Positions 10,633 through 21,210 of a stretch of DNA of 64,000 nucleotides are shown here, in pieces (position 1 is the stretch's first letter; each line of letters begins with the position of its first letter). This DNA is from Yponomeuta sedellus. Taxonomy: Eukaryota; Arthropoda; Insecta; Lepidoptera; Yponomeutidae. The DNA lies in the NCBI GenBank assembly GCA_934045075.1, contig OW203745.1, positions 11,249,373-11,313,372 on the forward strand, given 5' to 3'. Below the pieces are notes generated by a model. The model saw only the letters and a program-made list of their open reading frames with translations. It searched no databases and had not been told where the DNA came from. The position numbers and the translations under genes were made by a program.

Positions 10633-10788
10633 TTCTTCTTGCCAACCTTAGCAGAGGGTGGTTAAAATGAGATAACGGGAAGACAAATGTGTAAGTACAT
10701 AAATAAGATAATATACTTATTATATAAATAAATACTCGTACGTGCATAAACCTACTAACTAGGTAAATTTTACTAGTAAAATAGTATC

Positions 10789-11120
10789 GATATCTACCCT
10801 TTTGTATGTCCCCACTGGTAAGGCACGGGTTTCTTTCTGCATGGCAGGAAGGTTAGGCCTTACTCCACCACGGGGGCTGTGTCCGCGTTGATCAAGGTTT
10901 GTAAGACAGTGGCGGGCTTTACTGTCAGAGTCATCAAGCCGCCCGTAATTCCTCTGACATGGCTTAAAGACTGCCATTACATGACAGCCAACACCAGCGG
11001 CTTAAAGTGCTTTGCCACTAGCAGTAGTCACGGGATGGTCGCCCATCCAGTACTTGACCGCGCCTGTTGTTGCTTAGCCTTAGTGATTGGTTCCAATCAC
11101 TCGGTTCCACTTGGTCACAA
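10789..11120 (-). repeat. 5S-SINE, near full length
   Basis: From tgtatgtccccactggtaag to the reverse head (GTACTTGACCGCGCCTGTTG, then CACTCGGTTCCACTTGG). An internal deletion of about 50 bp removes the region after CGGCTTAAAGTGC. Confidence 0.8.
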
Positions 11121-11192
11121 TAGTCAGTTAATCAAACGCCAAACATCTTATTTTTTTTAATGCACTAACACGTGCTAAGGACAATTTTGAAA

Positions 11193-11700
11193 ACCTATTT
11201 AGATGCTAAAAATTCCACCCATGCCGAGATTAGAATCCGCATTCGAATCTTATTTTATCTCGATTTTCACGCATAAATCAAAGCCGACCGTAAATTTTGT
11301 AATTCGTTGCCGCTTCACGGCATACGAGTATTTGCGCTGAGCGGTTGCGTACATAATCGGATGGTAGTTATTAAATATTTACGCGGGGCGATGATGGAAT
11401 TCTATTACAGCGCGAACCGAGTACAGAAAACGAGCTCAGACTCGACATTGGAATCGCTTTGAGTGTTTCCCACGAGACACTCACAAAGTGAGACTCGAAT
11501 TAATCTATGTGCCTTTATGTAAATGTTATTGTAGGTTTAAAAAATTAAATTGTTAATAATTAACAGTTTAATTTTTTTGCTAAACGTAAAAATTACATTT
11601 TAATTTTGACTTACAAAAATTTATTTATTACATATTCTAATTCTCAATATTTGCATGCCTAGAATAGGTAAAATATGCTGAAATTGCTAAATAGTTATAA
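11193..11700. other. T1 scrap then unassigned AT-rich DNA
   Basis: 11193-11235 is a T1 end (aacctatttagatgctaaaa...catgccgagatt). The remainder shows no gene; 11430-11500 has a short cgagtctcacttt/..gactcg-type inverted pattern. Confidence 0.4.
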
Positions 11701-11705
11701 CATCT

Positions 11706-11849
11706 CAAATGGCTGATTTTTCAATAGTCAGATAACTTTTATCTGAGGAATAAAAATGGCGGTTTGACAGCTTATGTATGAAAATTATGGCAAACCGCCA
11801 TTTTTATTCCTCAGATAAAAGTTGTCTGACTATTGCAAAATCATCCCAT
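11706..11849. repeat. Palindromic MITE, long near-perfect hairpin
   Basis: About 55-bp arms (caatagtcagataactttta ... aaaaatggcggttt and its complement) enclose a ~25-nt loop. Only a few mismatches are visible. Confidence 0.85.
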
Positions 11850-12500
11850 TTGACACAAATAAACATCTTGTATCGACAAAACGCAAAATCCAAATTTTAT
11901 CATCAAGCTTCATTAATAATAGTGTCCCACTGCAAGGCAATGGTTTCCCCTCTTTAAGACCAAGATTTTCAGTAATTTGCCACCTTTGACCACTTCAGCA
12001 ATAGTTTTAATATTTGATTAAGAAGAATTCAAATATTTCGTTCATAATAAGAACAAAATGGTTGTTTCGAAAGTTAAATTCGTTGATTTCTCAATAAAAC
12101 TGGTAATAAGCGCTACCAATGAAATTAAATCATAACGCTTTATAATAAATATTATTTTATAAAGTGAACATCATAAATATTAAGGACTGTGACAACTGTT
12201 TTTAAAATCTAAGGTCATCCACATACATAGGTCTTCAATAGATTTCTACTAAAAGCAGCCGTTTTTGGTAAAACTGATTTAAAGTCCTAATAATTTGTGA
12301 CCTAGGTCCTTGTCAGTAGGTGCTAAAAAGAGCTTATCTATCTGTTAAGATTTATGATGTTAATTTTTACCATAGACGCGTTGTCAAATGAAATTGGTTT
12401 TTTTCCATTGGTGGTGGTAGTTTGTTACACGTAGCGCCATACTAGTTTAGCAGATTAATAAAACAGATTTGGTGATGCGTGCGAACAGATGCGTGTCTTT
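11850..12500. other. Unassigned AT-rich DNA
   Basis: No gene or named repeat recognised. Confidence 0.35.
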
Positions 12501-12504
12501 TTAT

Positions 12505-12898
12505 TTTTTTTAACCCTATAAAGGGCACCCTCCGGAGGACACGGGGGAGGGAGGTGGTGAATGCTCATGCATAACAGCACGGACCCGGCCGTTTTCCAAG
12601 TTTGGTAGTGCACAAACGTTCCGCGCCGTGGCGCTCGAGTCGTGCTCCAGTATAAAACGGAGCGTCGCGGGGCTCTGCAGTTTGTGCGCCCTCCTCGGCC
12701 TCGAGGGGGGTCGCTCCCGATGTGGGTTTAGGGGTCTTTAGGACCAAAACCAGTCCCAAGGTGGTGTTTAGTGGGTAGGCGCACTTCTTGTGAGTCCCAC
12801 ATTGGCAGCACGGCCGGGCCCGTGCTGTTATGCATGAGCATTCACCACCTCCCTCCCCCGTGTCCTCCGGAGGGTGCCCTTTGTAGGGTTAAAAAAAA
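12505..12898. repeat. Fold-back element with 87-bp arms and GC-rich loop
   Basis: Left arm 12505-12591 and right arm 12811-12898 (both containing accctccggaggacacgggg) are inverted with only a few differences. The 219-bp loop is GC-rich, in strong contrast to its AT-rich surroundings. No TSD could be fixed by eye. Confidence 0.8.
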
Positions 12899-13127
12899 GG
12901 CTCTGCAGTCAGTAGCTATTTGACGGCGATCGGTGCAGGCATGCTGTTATTGTTTCGAGCATGGGCAAGAACTTCGTGTGTAGGTATACCGCTACACTAG
13001 ATAATGTGGTTAAGAAGCTAATAAAGACAACGCACAATATGGCCGGACGTCAAGCTTAGGTCAAAGGGGCCCGTATCCTTTTAGGGCCTTTTAAATTTCA
13101 ACGTTTAATATTTTATATTGCTTGCAG

Positions 13128-13410
13128 CAGTAGCTCAGTGGGTATAACAATGAGCTCGGAAGAGAGATACTCAGTTTCGATTCCCAGTTCGGGCTTGTAC
13201 CAATGACTTTGTTTTCTAAGTTACGTAGATTTGTGTAGTTATATACCATTCGCTAACGGCGAAGAAGAACGCGAGAAAACCTGAGTGTCTGAGGTGTTCA
13301 AATACCTCAGCGCTTGACGTTGCTAATCTACGTTGGGCACCCATGGTAGTAAAGCCCATACTTCGTATCTGACCGAAGGCCTATGCCCTGCAGTGGGTCG
13401 TTTGTATATA
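13128..13410 (+). repeat. tRNA-headed SINE T3, full-length-like
   Basis: tRNA-like head with box A (gtagctcagtgggtataaca) and box B (tttcgattccc), then the T3 body to gaaggcctatgccctgcagt ggg. Confidence 0.75.
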
Positions 13411-13703
13411 CATAAAAAAATATTGCATGATATTCCCACCATTTGAGAGAGCACAAGATTTCATTGATATGAACTTAAATAATAGTTTTGAAGCTTGGAG
13501 TCATGCTTCTGTTTATTTTGTATTCAAGATCCTTCATATTGGAGGTGACAGCGATTTTGCTGTAAAGGTTAAATAATGTGACCGTCGTGAATTATGTGTT
13601 GATTAAACTGTAGTCACCCGATCAACTTCAATAGATGAAAGCTTCATTTTGGTAATTTCAGATATATTTGTAACAGAAAAAATATGTATTTATTATGCAA
13701 TGA

Positions 13704-14055
13704 AGCGCTGGTGACCAAGGCCAACCGAGTGATTGGAATCAATCACTTGGTTAAGCAACAACAGTACAGGATGGTTGAGCGTCCCGTGACTACCGCTAGT
13801 GGCATTTTTCCGAGCGCTTCCGTGCTTCGCATGGCATTTTAAGCCGTTGGTGCTAGCTGTCATGTAATGGCAGTCGTTAAGCCATGTCAGAGGCCTTATG
13901 GCCGGTTTGATAACTTCTGACAGTAAGGCCCGCCACTGTCTTACAATCCTCCACCAACCCGGACTTGGCCCCCGTGGTGGAGTATGGCCTAACCTTCCTG
14001 CGATGTAGGAAGAGACCCGTGCCCAGCAATTGGGACATACAAGGGTTGATAACGA
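13704..14055 (+). repeat. 5S-SINE, full length
   Basis: Head agcgctggtgacc... with ttaagcaacaacag and gtacaggatggttgagcg; ends gggttgataacg. atgcaat flanks both sides (13696-13702 and ~14055-14061), a likely TSD. Confidence 0.8.
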
Positions 14056-14061
14056 TGCAAT

Positions 14062-14500
14062 TTCCCACTTCGAGTTTTGTACTTGTATTTAATTGAGAAG
14101 AGAGAATATTTGATTTTTTCCACGTGTGCTCACCGCGGATTGATACCGGAGGTATTCAATACCTAAAAGACTCAGGTATTATAGGATGTTCTCCCTCACA
14201 GTCAGACAGTGGTATTGCTATTATAACTTTACAAATGAACATACATAACTTACAAAAAGAGTCGTTGGTACTTACCCGGCTCCTGCTATTAGGAATCGAA
14301 CCTGGGTCTAGTTCGATTCCGAGTCCATTGTTCTACCCACTTGGCTACCGCCGCTCTAATAATATTTTATTTATGTAACAGGTTTGTCATTGTATATGAA
14401 CGTCATTGTATATGAAAACGAGTGAGAGTACAGTCAAGTTGCCTGGCACCAACCAAAAATCGCTCGAACAATACTTTTATTCGATTTTTATTGCTTTTGT
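14062..14500. other. tRNA-SINE scrap and unassigned DNA
   Basis: 14110-14350 resembles a minus-strand tRNA-headed SINE (caccgcggattgataccgga ... aggaatcgaacctgggtc). No gene. Confidence 0.4.
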
Positions 14501-14502
14501 CC

Positions 14503-14620
14503 CAATCAAAACTGTTTTTATACGGATTTATGCTCGTTTATTACATTTTTACAATTTTCCAACGTTTCGGCACTTTTTCAGGTGCCGTGGTCCCGGATGA
14601 CTGAGGTGACAGGTGTCTTT
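14503..14620. repeat. cgtttcggc repeat (Penelope-like-type?)
   Basis: ttttccaacgtttcggcact...ggtgccgtggtcccggatga. On the minus strand it forms GGCAC...GTGCC followed by GAAACG. Confidence 0.45.
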
Positions 14621-15085
14621 TAGAAATCATTAACGGTTAGTTTACTACCCTCGGCAAAAATTACAAAAGTTAATTATGAAGTTACGTTCCAAAATAGACA
14701 AACCAATTATTTTTTTATATAAAGTCAACAATATTGATTATTAGTAATTGAAGTTAAAATTAAATTTATAAACTAATTACTTTATATGTACTTAAAGATA
14801 CCGATTATTAATTGAAATTAAATTGATTTTTTATTATTTATTCTACAGTCACATTTCTAGCAAGGGGGTCTCATGCACTTAAGCACTGGTTCCCATGCTA
14901 CCGGTATCGGCATGCTTTTGTCCTGATAACTTTAAGTGCAATAAAAGAATTATTAATAATATTTCGTATTTGTGGTTAAAGAAGTAATTTTCAATATTCA
15001 GAAGTGTTTGAGATGCTAAACTTTATTATAACTAACGCCATCTGTTTTCAAATCATGACTAAAATGCCTGCTTAAAAACTGCGAT
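14620..15085. other. Unassigned AT-rich DNA
   Basis: No feature recognised. Confidence 0.35.
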
Positions 15086-15345
15086 TGAATTCGAAGTGGA
15101 GAGGATCAAGGAGGATAGATTGAAGAAACAAATATATGTTGTGAGTAGAGGTGAAAGGGCGGACATACTCCGACCAAATAGGAGATGTATTCGCAAAGAG
15201 GAAGATAAAAAGTACCCGGAACGTGCGTGAACGACTAATAACCGTTGATTAAGCGATGGTTATGACAGCATCGTGGAAAGTGGTAGTCCCTGGTCTCTGC
15301 CGACCCCTCTGGGATACAGGCGTGAGGTTATATTATGAATTCGAT
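15085..15345 (+). mobile_element. LINE 3' fragment (RWFGHVERM type)
   Basis: Degraded copy of the ORF end better preserved at 35.47 kb: gaagtggagaggatcaagga, aaagggcggacatactccga, gataaaaagtacccggaacg, ctctgggatacaggcgtgag. Confidence 0.7.
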
Positions 15346-15520
15346 GGCGTCCTTGTAAAATCGTAATGAGCTTATTGTAACCGCTGCGGGCCTGCGTGTA
15401 ATCTTGTTAGAACGCTAAAGGTAATGCTCACTTTACGAAGCAGACAGCTTGTAAGATTACTGGAGGTTAGTGAGATATTATAAGTAATAGGATTCTTGTT
15501 GATTTTCTTGTCAACCTTAA

Positions 15521-16293
15521 AGGAGACGGGGATTTCTGGGCCCAATTGTAAATAGTTGAGATATGGTTTAAAAAAATCGTTATATTTTTCTATTTTAAAA
15601 TATAAAAAATGAGCTCAATTATTCACAATCTGGAAGACGAGAAATCTTAAAAATAAGTTTATGTCCCTAATAAAATAGGATACCGATTACTTTAATCGAT
15701 TAGTCTAGATGTATTAAAAACAAACAACTGCACCAGATGATTAATTAAATCAAACTAAATAAATACATTATAATATACTTAAAATCAACAGTTTAAAAAA
15801 ATCCAAATATTAATGTTGATGAAAATAAATATTTCAATTGATTCTCGTTTACGGATCTATTTATTGCCAGTGTTTGTCAACTGTATTTTTAATCTGTGTC
15901 TGTGCCAAGAAAAAAAACATTGGCGTGTGCTAACAGTGACAGGCGTGACAGCTCCTTGACTTCATCTATGATTACTCGTCTTCTCGTAACGTTAAGTGCG
16001 TTTTGAGTGTGTTTCCTGTTGTTTTTGTTATTATAATTCTTCGACCAGTGCTTTCTTTCTACAGACTTAAAATCTTGCTTAACTTGTACGGACACGGATA
16101 AGTTTAGTATAAGTTTCATTGTCAGCTTGTTGCATAGCCTCACTTTTACTAAATCACTTATAACTCTGCTCTCAGATTTCCAAAATCCGCAGAATTTTCC
16201 GAGATGGTTTGCTAATATATAAGCTCTAAATCGACATCTCTTTCACCTTTTTACACCCAGGCCCGAGAATATATGAAAGTGTATCCGTCTCCT
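15521..16293. mobile_element. TIR element of ~770 bp (copy 1)
   Basis: AGGAGACGG at the left end and CCGTCTCCT at the right. Flanks are TTAA (15517-15520) and TTAC. The body is colinear with 62738-63487. No transposase is visible. Confidence 0.7.
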
Positions 16294-16299
16294 TTACTA

Positions 16300-16842
16300 C
16301 AGTCTGTTAGCTTTTAGAATATACCTCGGGCTCTGGAGCAGGCTTCGGTTTTCGCCGAAAGTACACGAGTGTAATACTACTTCCTGCTTTTATTTATTAA
16401 ACTTTTCTTCACTAAATTCAATTCAATTCTGCACTCAATTGGTAGAGCGCTGGCACGGATAGCCAGAGGTTGCGGGTTCGAATCCCGGCATGGGTGAAAT
16501 TTTTAGCCTCTAAATAGGTTTTTAAATTTTCTTCACTATTTTGAAAAGTTAAGTGAAATTAAGTGGCATATTACCATACATGGACCAAATAGGGGATGTA
16601 CTAGCAAAGGAGAAGATAAAAAGTACCCGGAACCGGCGTGCGTGCATGCAACGACTGATAAACGTTGACGAAGCGAAGGTGATCAGTCAGGATCGTGGCA
16701 GGTGGCAGTCCCTGCGGTCTCTGCCTACCCCTCTGGGATACAGGCGTAAGGTTATGTTTGTAAGGTTATGTTTCTGATATTTCTATTACATGAATATATC
16801 CCATTCTATCCGAAAGTATCACAGGTATGTTCTAAAAGTTAA
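16300..16842. repeat. MITE-A copy split by a T1 insertion and a LINE fragment
   Basis: 16302-16395 is the left part (ctgttagcttttagaatata to actacttcctgc); the right part resumes at ~16532 and ends near 16842 (ggtatgttctaaaagttaac). 16432-16525 is a T1/tRNA-like fragment flanked by ttttcttcact. 16560-16775 is a LINE 3' fragment. Confidence 0.65.
16560..16775 (+). mobile_element. LINE 3' fragment (RWFGHVERM type)
   Basis: tggaccaaataggggatgta, gataaaaagtacccggaacc, gaagcgaaggtgatcagtca, ctctgggatacaggcgtaag: last ~215 bp of the same LINE as 35.47 kb. Confidence 0.75.
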
Positions 16843-16843
16843 C

Positions 16844-16980
16844 CCCCTTATTCATAATAGTCTGTTAACTTTAAGCAATGCTTATTCTCACTCTGTCCTC
16901 TTCTATTGACCTAAGTCAGAATGAAAGAGAACACTGTTTAGCAGCTGTTTTAAGCTAGCGGACTATTATGAATAAGGGGG
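16844..16980. mobile_element. MITE with cccccttattcataatag TIRs
   Basis: cccccttattcataatagtc and gactattatgaataaggggg are perfect 20-bp inverted ends. TAA flanks both sides (possible TSD, or an eroded TTAA). Confidence 0.85.
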
Positions 16981-17162
16981 TAACTGCTGTTATGTTGTTT
17001 CTTTGTAAGTACGGGAAACCATTTTTCTTGATAGATAGTCGACTTTGTGATTATTATTATGGCTTACAATATTTATAAGCGTATGAAGCTATAATTGTAC
17101 TATAATAATTAGTCATTGAATTATAAATTTTTTTTGGCGTGCTATGTAAATTACTGTATCTC

Positions 17163-17372
17163 TTCACATCATCATACTAATATTATAAAGGCAAAAGTTT
17201 GTGAGTGTGTATGAGTGTGTACTTCTTCATGTTTAAGCGGCTGGAGCATTTTATAAAAAAATTGGTGTGAAGTGAGCTGATAACCTGGATTAACACATAG
17301 CGGGAAAATAACTTATTCCCATCGGAAAAACGAATCACCACGGGTAACACCGCGGGACACCGCTAGTTGTGA
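17163..17372 (+). mobile_element. LEP1-like non-autonomous Helitron
   Basis: ctaatattataaaggcaaaa ... gtttgtgagtgtgtatgag ... cctggattaacacatag ... ccgcgggacaccgctagt. Ends in CTAG before T, as Helitrons do. Confidence 0.75.
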
Positions 17373-17474
17373 ATAAATATCTATGTTGGTATCTGTATTC
17401 CACTGTTGGGAATGTCCTGTTGTAGGAGTAAAAAAAATGGTATATTTAAAGAGCGTGGACTTTATTTTATCATC

Positions 17475-17641
17475 ATCATCATCAACCCATTATGTCCCCA
17501 CCGAGGGGCACGAGTATCTTCCCTGAGCAAGGCATATGCCATACTCCACCATGGGGGCCGAAACTGGATTTGTGGATGCTTGTTTGTTTGTTTGTTTGTT
17601 TGTTTGTTTGTTTGTTTGTTTGTTTGCTTGCTTGCTTGCTT

Positions 17642-17718
<77 letters not shown>

Positions 17719-18105
17719 TTGGTTGGTTTGTTCGTTCGTTCGTTCGTTTGTTTGTTTGTTTGTTTGTTTGTTTGTTTGTTTGTTTGTTTGTAACACTTTA
17801 TTGCACAATAAAAACGTTATTAAAAATAAAACTTGAATAACGAGTTGCAAGTCTAGTGACGGGTCGTCCTGTCAGAAGTTTTCAAGCCGCCTCAAGGCCT
17901 CTGCCGTGGCTTAACGACTGCCATCTATCGACGACGGCCAGCACGAACTGCTTAGCGTGCCTTGCGAAGCAGGGAATTGCCCAAAAAAATGCCACTAGCG
18001 TTAGTCACAGACGGTTTACCCATCCATGCACAGAACGCGCTCTGTGTTGCTTAACCTTCGTGATCGTTTAAGATTACTCAGGCAGCCGGGACTACGAGCG
18101 GTTCA
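17475..18105 (-). repeat. 5S-SINE ((ATG)n subfamily) split by a LINE tail
   Basis: 17475-17575 and 17845-18105 are one minus-strand SINE. The intact junction sequence (ggatgcttgcaagactagtg-like) is seen at 3.79 kb. The head carries cggtttacccatccatgcac in reverse, a degraded 5S block. Confidence 0.75.
17577..17843 (-). mobile_element. CR1-like LINE 3' tail with expanded microsatellite
   Basis: Complement of aataaagtgttaca(aaca)n, as at 50.56 kb. The tail grew to about 210 bp and is compound: TTTG, CTTG, CTGG, TTCG, TTTG blocks. Apparent ORFs through it are artefacts. Confidence 0.75.
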
Positions 18106-18129
18106 TTTATTTTGTTATAAAACTGAAAA

Positions 18130-18592
18130 AAGTACAACCATCCGGTCTTAGCCAGCGGTCACGCAGAAGGGACGTGGGGTGGAAAAGACCTGGAGCGTTA
18201 TATGGAAATCGCGCCCTCACCGCGTGTCGTCTCTTATGTGTGGGCTTTGTCCCGGCTCTTCATCTACATCAACCCTTTCATGTCTAGGGCAAGGGTCTCT
18301 TCCTGCATCGCAGGAAGGTTAGCCCATACTCCTCCACGAGGGTCGAGTCCGAGTTGGTGTATGATTGTAAGACAGTTGTGGGCCTTACTGTCGGAAGTTA
18401 TCGAGCCACCCATAAGGCCTCTGACATGGCTTAACGACTGCTATTACTGATAACTGACACCAACAGCTTAACGCTCGGAAAATATGCCACTAGCGGCAGT
18501 CACGGGACAGTCACCTACCCGGAACTTGACAGCGCCTGTTGTTGGTTAACTCAACTGCTTGGTTCCACTCGATTTCACTAGGCCGCGCTTCG
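18130..18592 (-). repeat. 5S-SINE with 3' extension module
   Basis: 18265-18592 is the SINE in reverse. 18130-18264 (ggacgtggggtggaaaagac ... tgtgggctttgtcc) is a module that also follows the SINE 3' end at 62.37 and 63.9 kb. Confidence 0.7.
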
Positions 18593-18599
18593 CGGATAA

Positions 18600-19330
18600 A
18601 TCAAAAGCGAATTAGATATTTTAGGTAAGTAATTGGTATGTTATTCCCCAAACCACCCCGTGTATAGAGGAAAGCCTTGCTTTATCAATCATCGCGTCAC
18701 GGTCGTGAAGGCTTTTACACGTACCAAGTCAATATTTCCGTGCCATGTTTGCGAAATGAAACACGTATTTCGCTTCGCCTCGTACTTTTTCATGTACCTG
18801 ATATATGTTTGCTGTAGAGCAAATACATTTCGATTTTAGCAATACACAACATGAAATTGCCAATCCGCATAGCGGTCTCGTGGTAATTAAGTCCATAATC
18901 TCTCTTTCTGAGAGAAGGCCTGTTTCCTGCAGAGGGATGTTTAAGGCTCGATAAAATTATAGATTTAACATTTATAGATTTTTGAAATTCGGGCTTAATT
19001 ATCACGCATGCCCTCTGCAAGTTGCCAGTTCTAAGTGCTGGGGTATGTAATGACATAAACTCACGCCTATGTCCCGAAGGGGTAGACCTAAACCAGGGTA
19101 TGTTACTTACCACACCTCATATTACGTAATTAATATGCCAAAAATAGATTCTTAGATTTCGTACCTTACACGACTGTTGAACACATTGGAAGTGAATCTA
19201 TAGACTTTGAAGAAAATGTCGCTGAGTGACAAGAAAGTCGGGAAAAAGAAATGGTTATTTAAGGTTATTAAATATTTCATTCTTAGATTCAGGATGCTCT
19301 CATAACCCGATAACGAACTCTAACAAACAT
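18600..19330. other. T3 SINE fragment in unassigned DNA
   Basis: 18837-18955 has aattgccaatccgcatagcg ... gagagaaggcctgtttcctg of SINE T3. The rest is unassigned. Confidence 0.4.
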
Positions 19331-19334
19331 CACC

Positions 19335-19690
19335 TAACCCTTTACATCAGAAAGAAAGAAAATGTATTTATTTGACGACACAATACTCAAAACAAAACAA
19401 AAAAACACACAAACCAATTACAAAAAAAATATTACACAGAAAGCAAAAAAAAAGACACAGTTATAAAATAAATCAACTTTACAACACGAAAACAACATAA
19501 TTTAATACATAGGTTTTAAGTATTGAGCCCCCAAAATGGGCCCGACTCAGCATAATGTAGCAACAGACTTGTCAGTTGCAACGCTGATTTTCAGTCGGGT
19601 CCAAGCTGCGGTTAGCCATGTACGTGAGAAAAAATAAATTAATAAGCTGCCCGTGGTGTGACATATACAATAGAATACAATACTTAAATA
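19335..19690 (-). mobile_element. Probable LINE 3' UTR
   Basis: A-rich on the + strand, with gcccccaaaatgggcccgac and tttcagtcgggtccaagctg. Its minus strand resembles a T-rich LINE 3' UTR. Low certainty. Confidence 0.35.
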
Positions 19691-19849
19691 TTATACTGTG
19701 CAGTGCTTGTGAAGAGTGAAGGTAATAAATACATAATATAATCGGATAAACAGTGAAACAAATAAGTCAGTGGTATAATTCAATGGTGATATACAAATAT
19801 TATGTTGATAGACATACGGGTAAGCGAATAAAATACAAACATCACATCA

Positions 19850-20003
19850 CACTAATACATATTATAAAAGCGAAAGGTTGTGAGTAGGTATGTATGTTTG
19901 ATGTTTCTTCACGTCTAACCGGTTGGAGCAATTTAATAAAATTGGTATGGAGTTAGCTGACACCCTGGATTAACACATAGACTACCTGTTACTGCAAGAA
20001 AAT
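19850..20003 (+). mobile_element. LEP1-like Helitron fragment
   Basis: actaatacatattataaaag ... gttgtgagtaggtatgtatg ... cctggattaacacatag; 3' end missing. Confidence 0.7.
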
Positions 20004-20012
20004 ATCTTTATG

Positions 20013-20232
20013 CCACACCTGGCAATAAAGTGGCTTTTTCCGCACGCTGCGCGTCCGTAAAAAGCCGCTTTCTGGCCAAGTGTAGACATAAAAAGATGTA
20101 CACAACACGGGAGGTAAAAAAGAAAGCTCTCGATCGCATATTTACGTCCCTCGCTTGCAGCTCGGGCCGCAAACTTCTGCGATCTCGGCCTTTCTTTGTA
20201 TTACCACCCTAGTTGTGTAATGTACTATTTTA
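20013..20232 (+). repeat. Unclassified 210-bp conserved repeat, copy 1
   Basis: atgccacacctggcaataaa ... ctctcgatcgcatatttacg ... ggcctttctttgtattacca ... ttgtgtaatgtactat. The left third forms a hairpin (ggctttttccg ... cggaaaaagcc). Confidence 0.8.
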
Positions 20233-20712
20233 ATACAGTCGCTCAAAAAGTGGCGTATTACAGAGACGTATAGCGTGCGGGATGGGCTATTACACACTCG
20301 TGCTTTTTTTTTACCTTTCCCGAACTCGTGCGTTTTCTTTCCCAACTGTCAAAATAATGTCTATTAAAAAGAAAGACCAACCATGAAGTTTTTACTAAAA
20401 AAAATCATAGAAGTTTTTATGAGCTAGGTACTAATTTGTTTCAATATTGGATTTAATGATTTGATTCAATGAGTTAAGTTAGGTTTCATTTCATTTCATC
20501 TCATACAATTTTATTTTCAATTAATATCAATAAAAAAATCTACTGAAGACTTGGCTGTATGGGCATAGTTCCCTTTGCCTACTAGAATGGGTGAAGAAAA
20601 AAAATCTTTGCTTATATTTTTTTACGGTTGGCGCCATTTCCAAATATTTTTTCTTTATTAAGTTGCTTACATATTTTTTTCGCAACTGTATTAAAAATAG
20701 TCGTTCAGTACA

Positions 20713-20813
20713 CGTGCGGAACCGTCATTGCAACCCTCTCCTTCGGCTCCGCCTCGGTTCGGGTCGACATTTGTCGGAACTCTTTGCAATGACAGCCTTT
20801 CCGCACTTGTAAT
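20713..20813. mobile_element. MITE with gtgcggaa ends
   Basis: cgtgcggaaccgtcattgca and tgcaatgacagcctttccgc are inverted ends of a ~100-bp element. Confidence 0.6.
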
Positions 20814-20861
20814 GAAATATACTATACACAGGAAACTCGATAAACTGCGGAGCACAGCTAG

Positions 20862-21062
20862 ACACACTTGTATTATAAAGGCGAAAGTTTGTGAGTGTGT
20901 ATGTTCGTTACTTCTTCACATCTAAACCGCTAAAGCGATTTTAATAAAATTTGGTTTTGTAGTTAGCTGACACCCTGGATTAACTCATAGGCTACGTTTT
21001 ACTATCGGAAAACGCTTTATTACCATGGGAAAATCGATAAATCGTGGGGCACAGCTAGTAAA
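20862..21062 (+). mobile_element. LEP1-like Helitron, near complete
   Basis: cttgtattataaaggcgaaa ... gtgagtgtgtatgttcgtta ... cctggattaactcataggct ... cgtggggcacagctagt. Confidence 0.75.
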
Positions 21063-21210
21063 GTAATAAATTTAGCTATGACTTTTTGACTTTTGTCAGA
21101 AGCGGCTACAGAGCAAACCCTTAACCCGATCGTCTTTGTTTTTGGCTCAAATTGTAGCTGACCAAATCATTCAAAGGATATTTTTTGTAATTTTCGATAT
21201 CAGTCTTTAT

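Noticed and set aside
15889..16143. Minus-strand ORF shared in part with 63105-63338 as a transposase
   Set aside because: The two copies diverge in frame and share no catalytic motif; similarity follows from the duplicated non-coding TIR element.
17406..17850. Long ORFs with LFVC / GWLA / NKQT / PASQ repeats
   Set aside because: Open only because tetranucleotide microsatellites lack stops.
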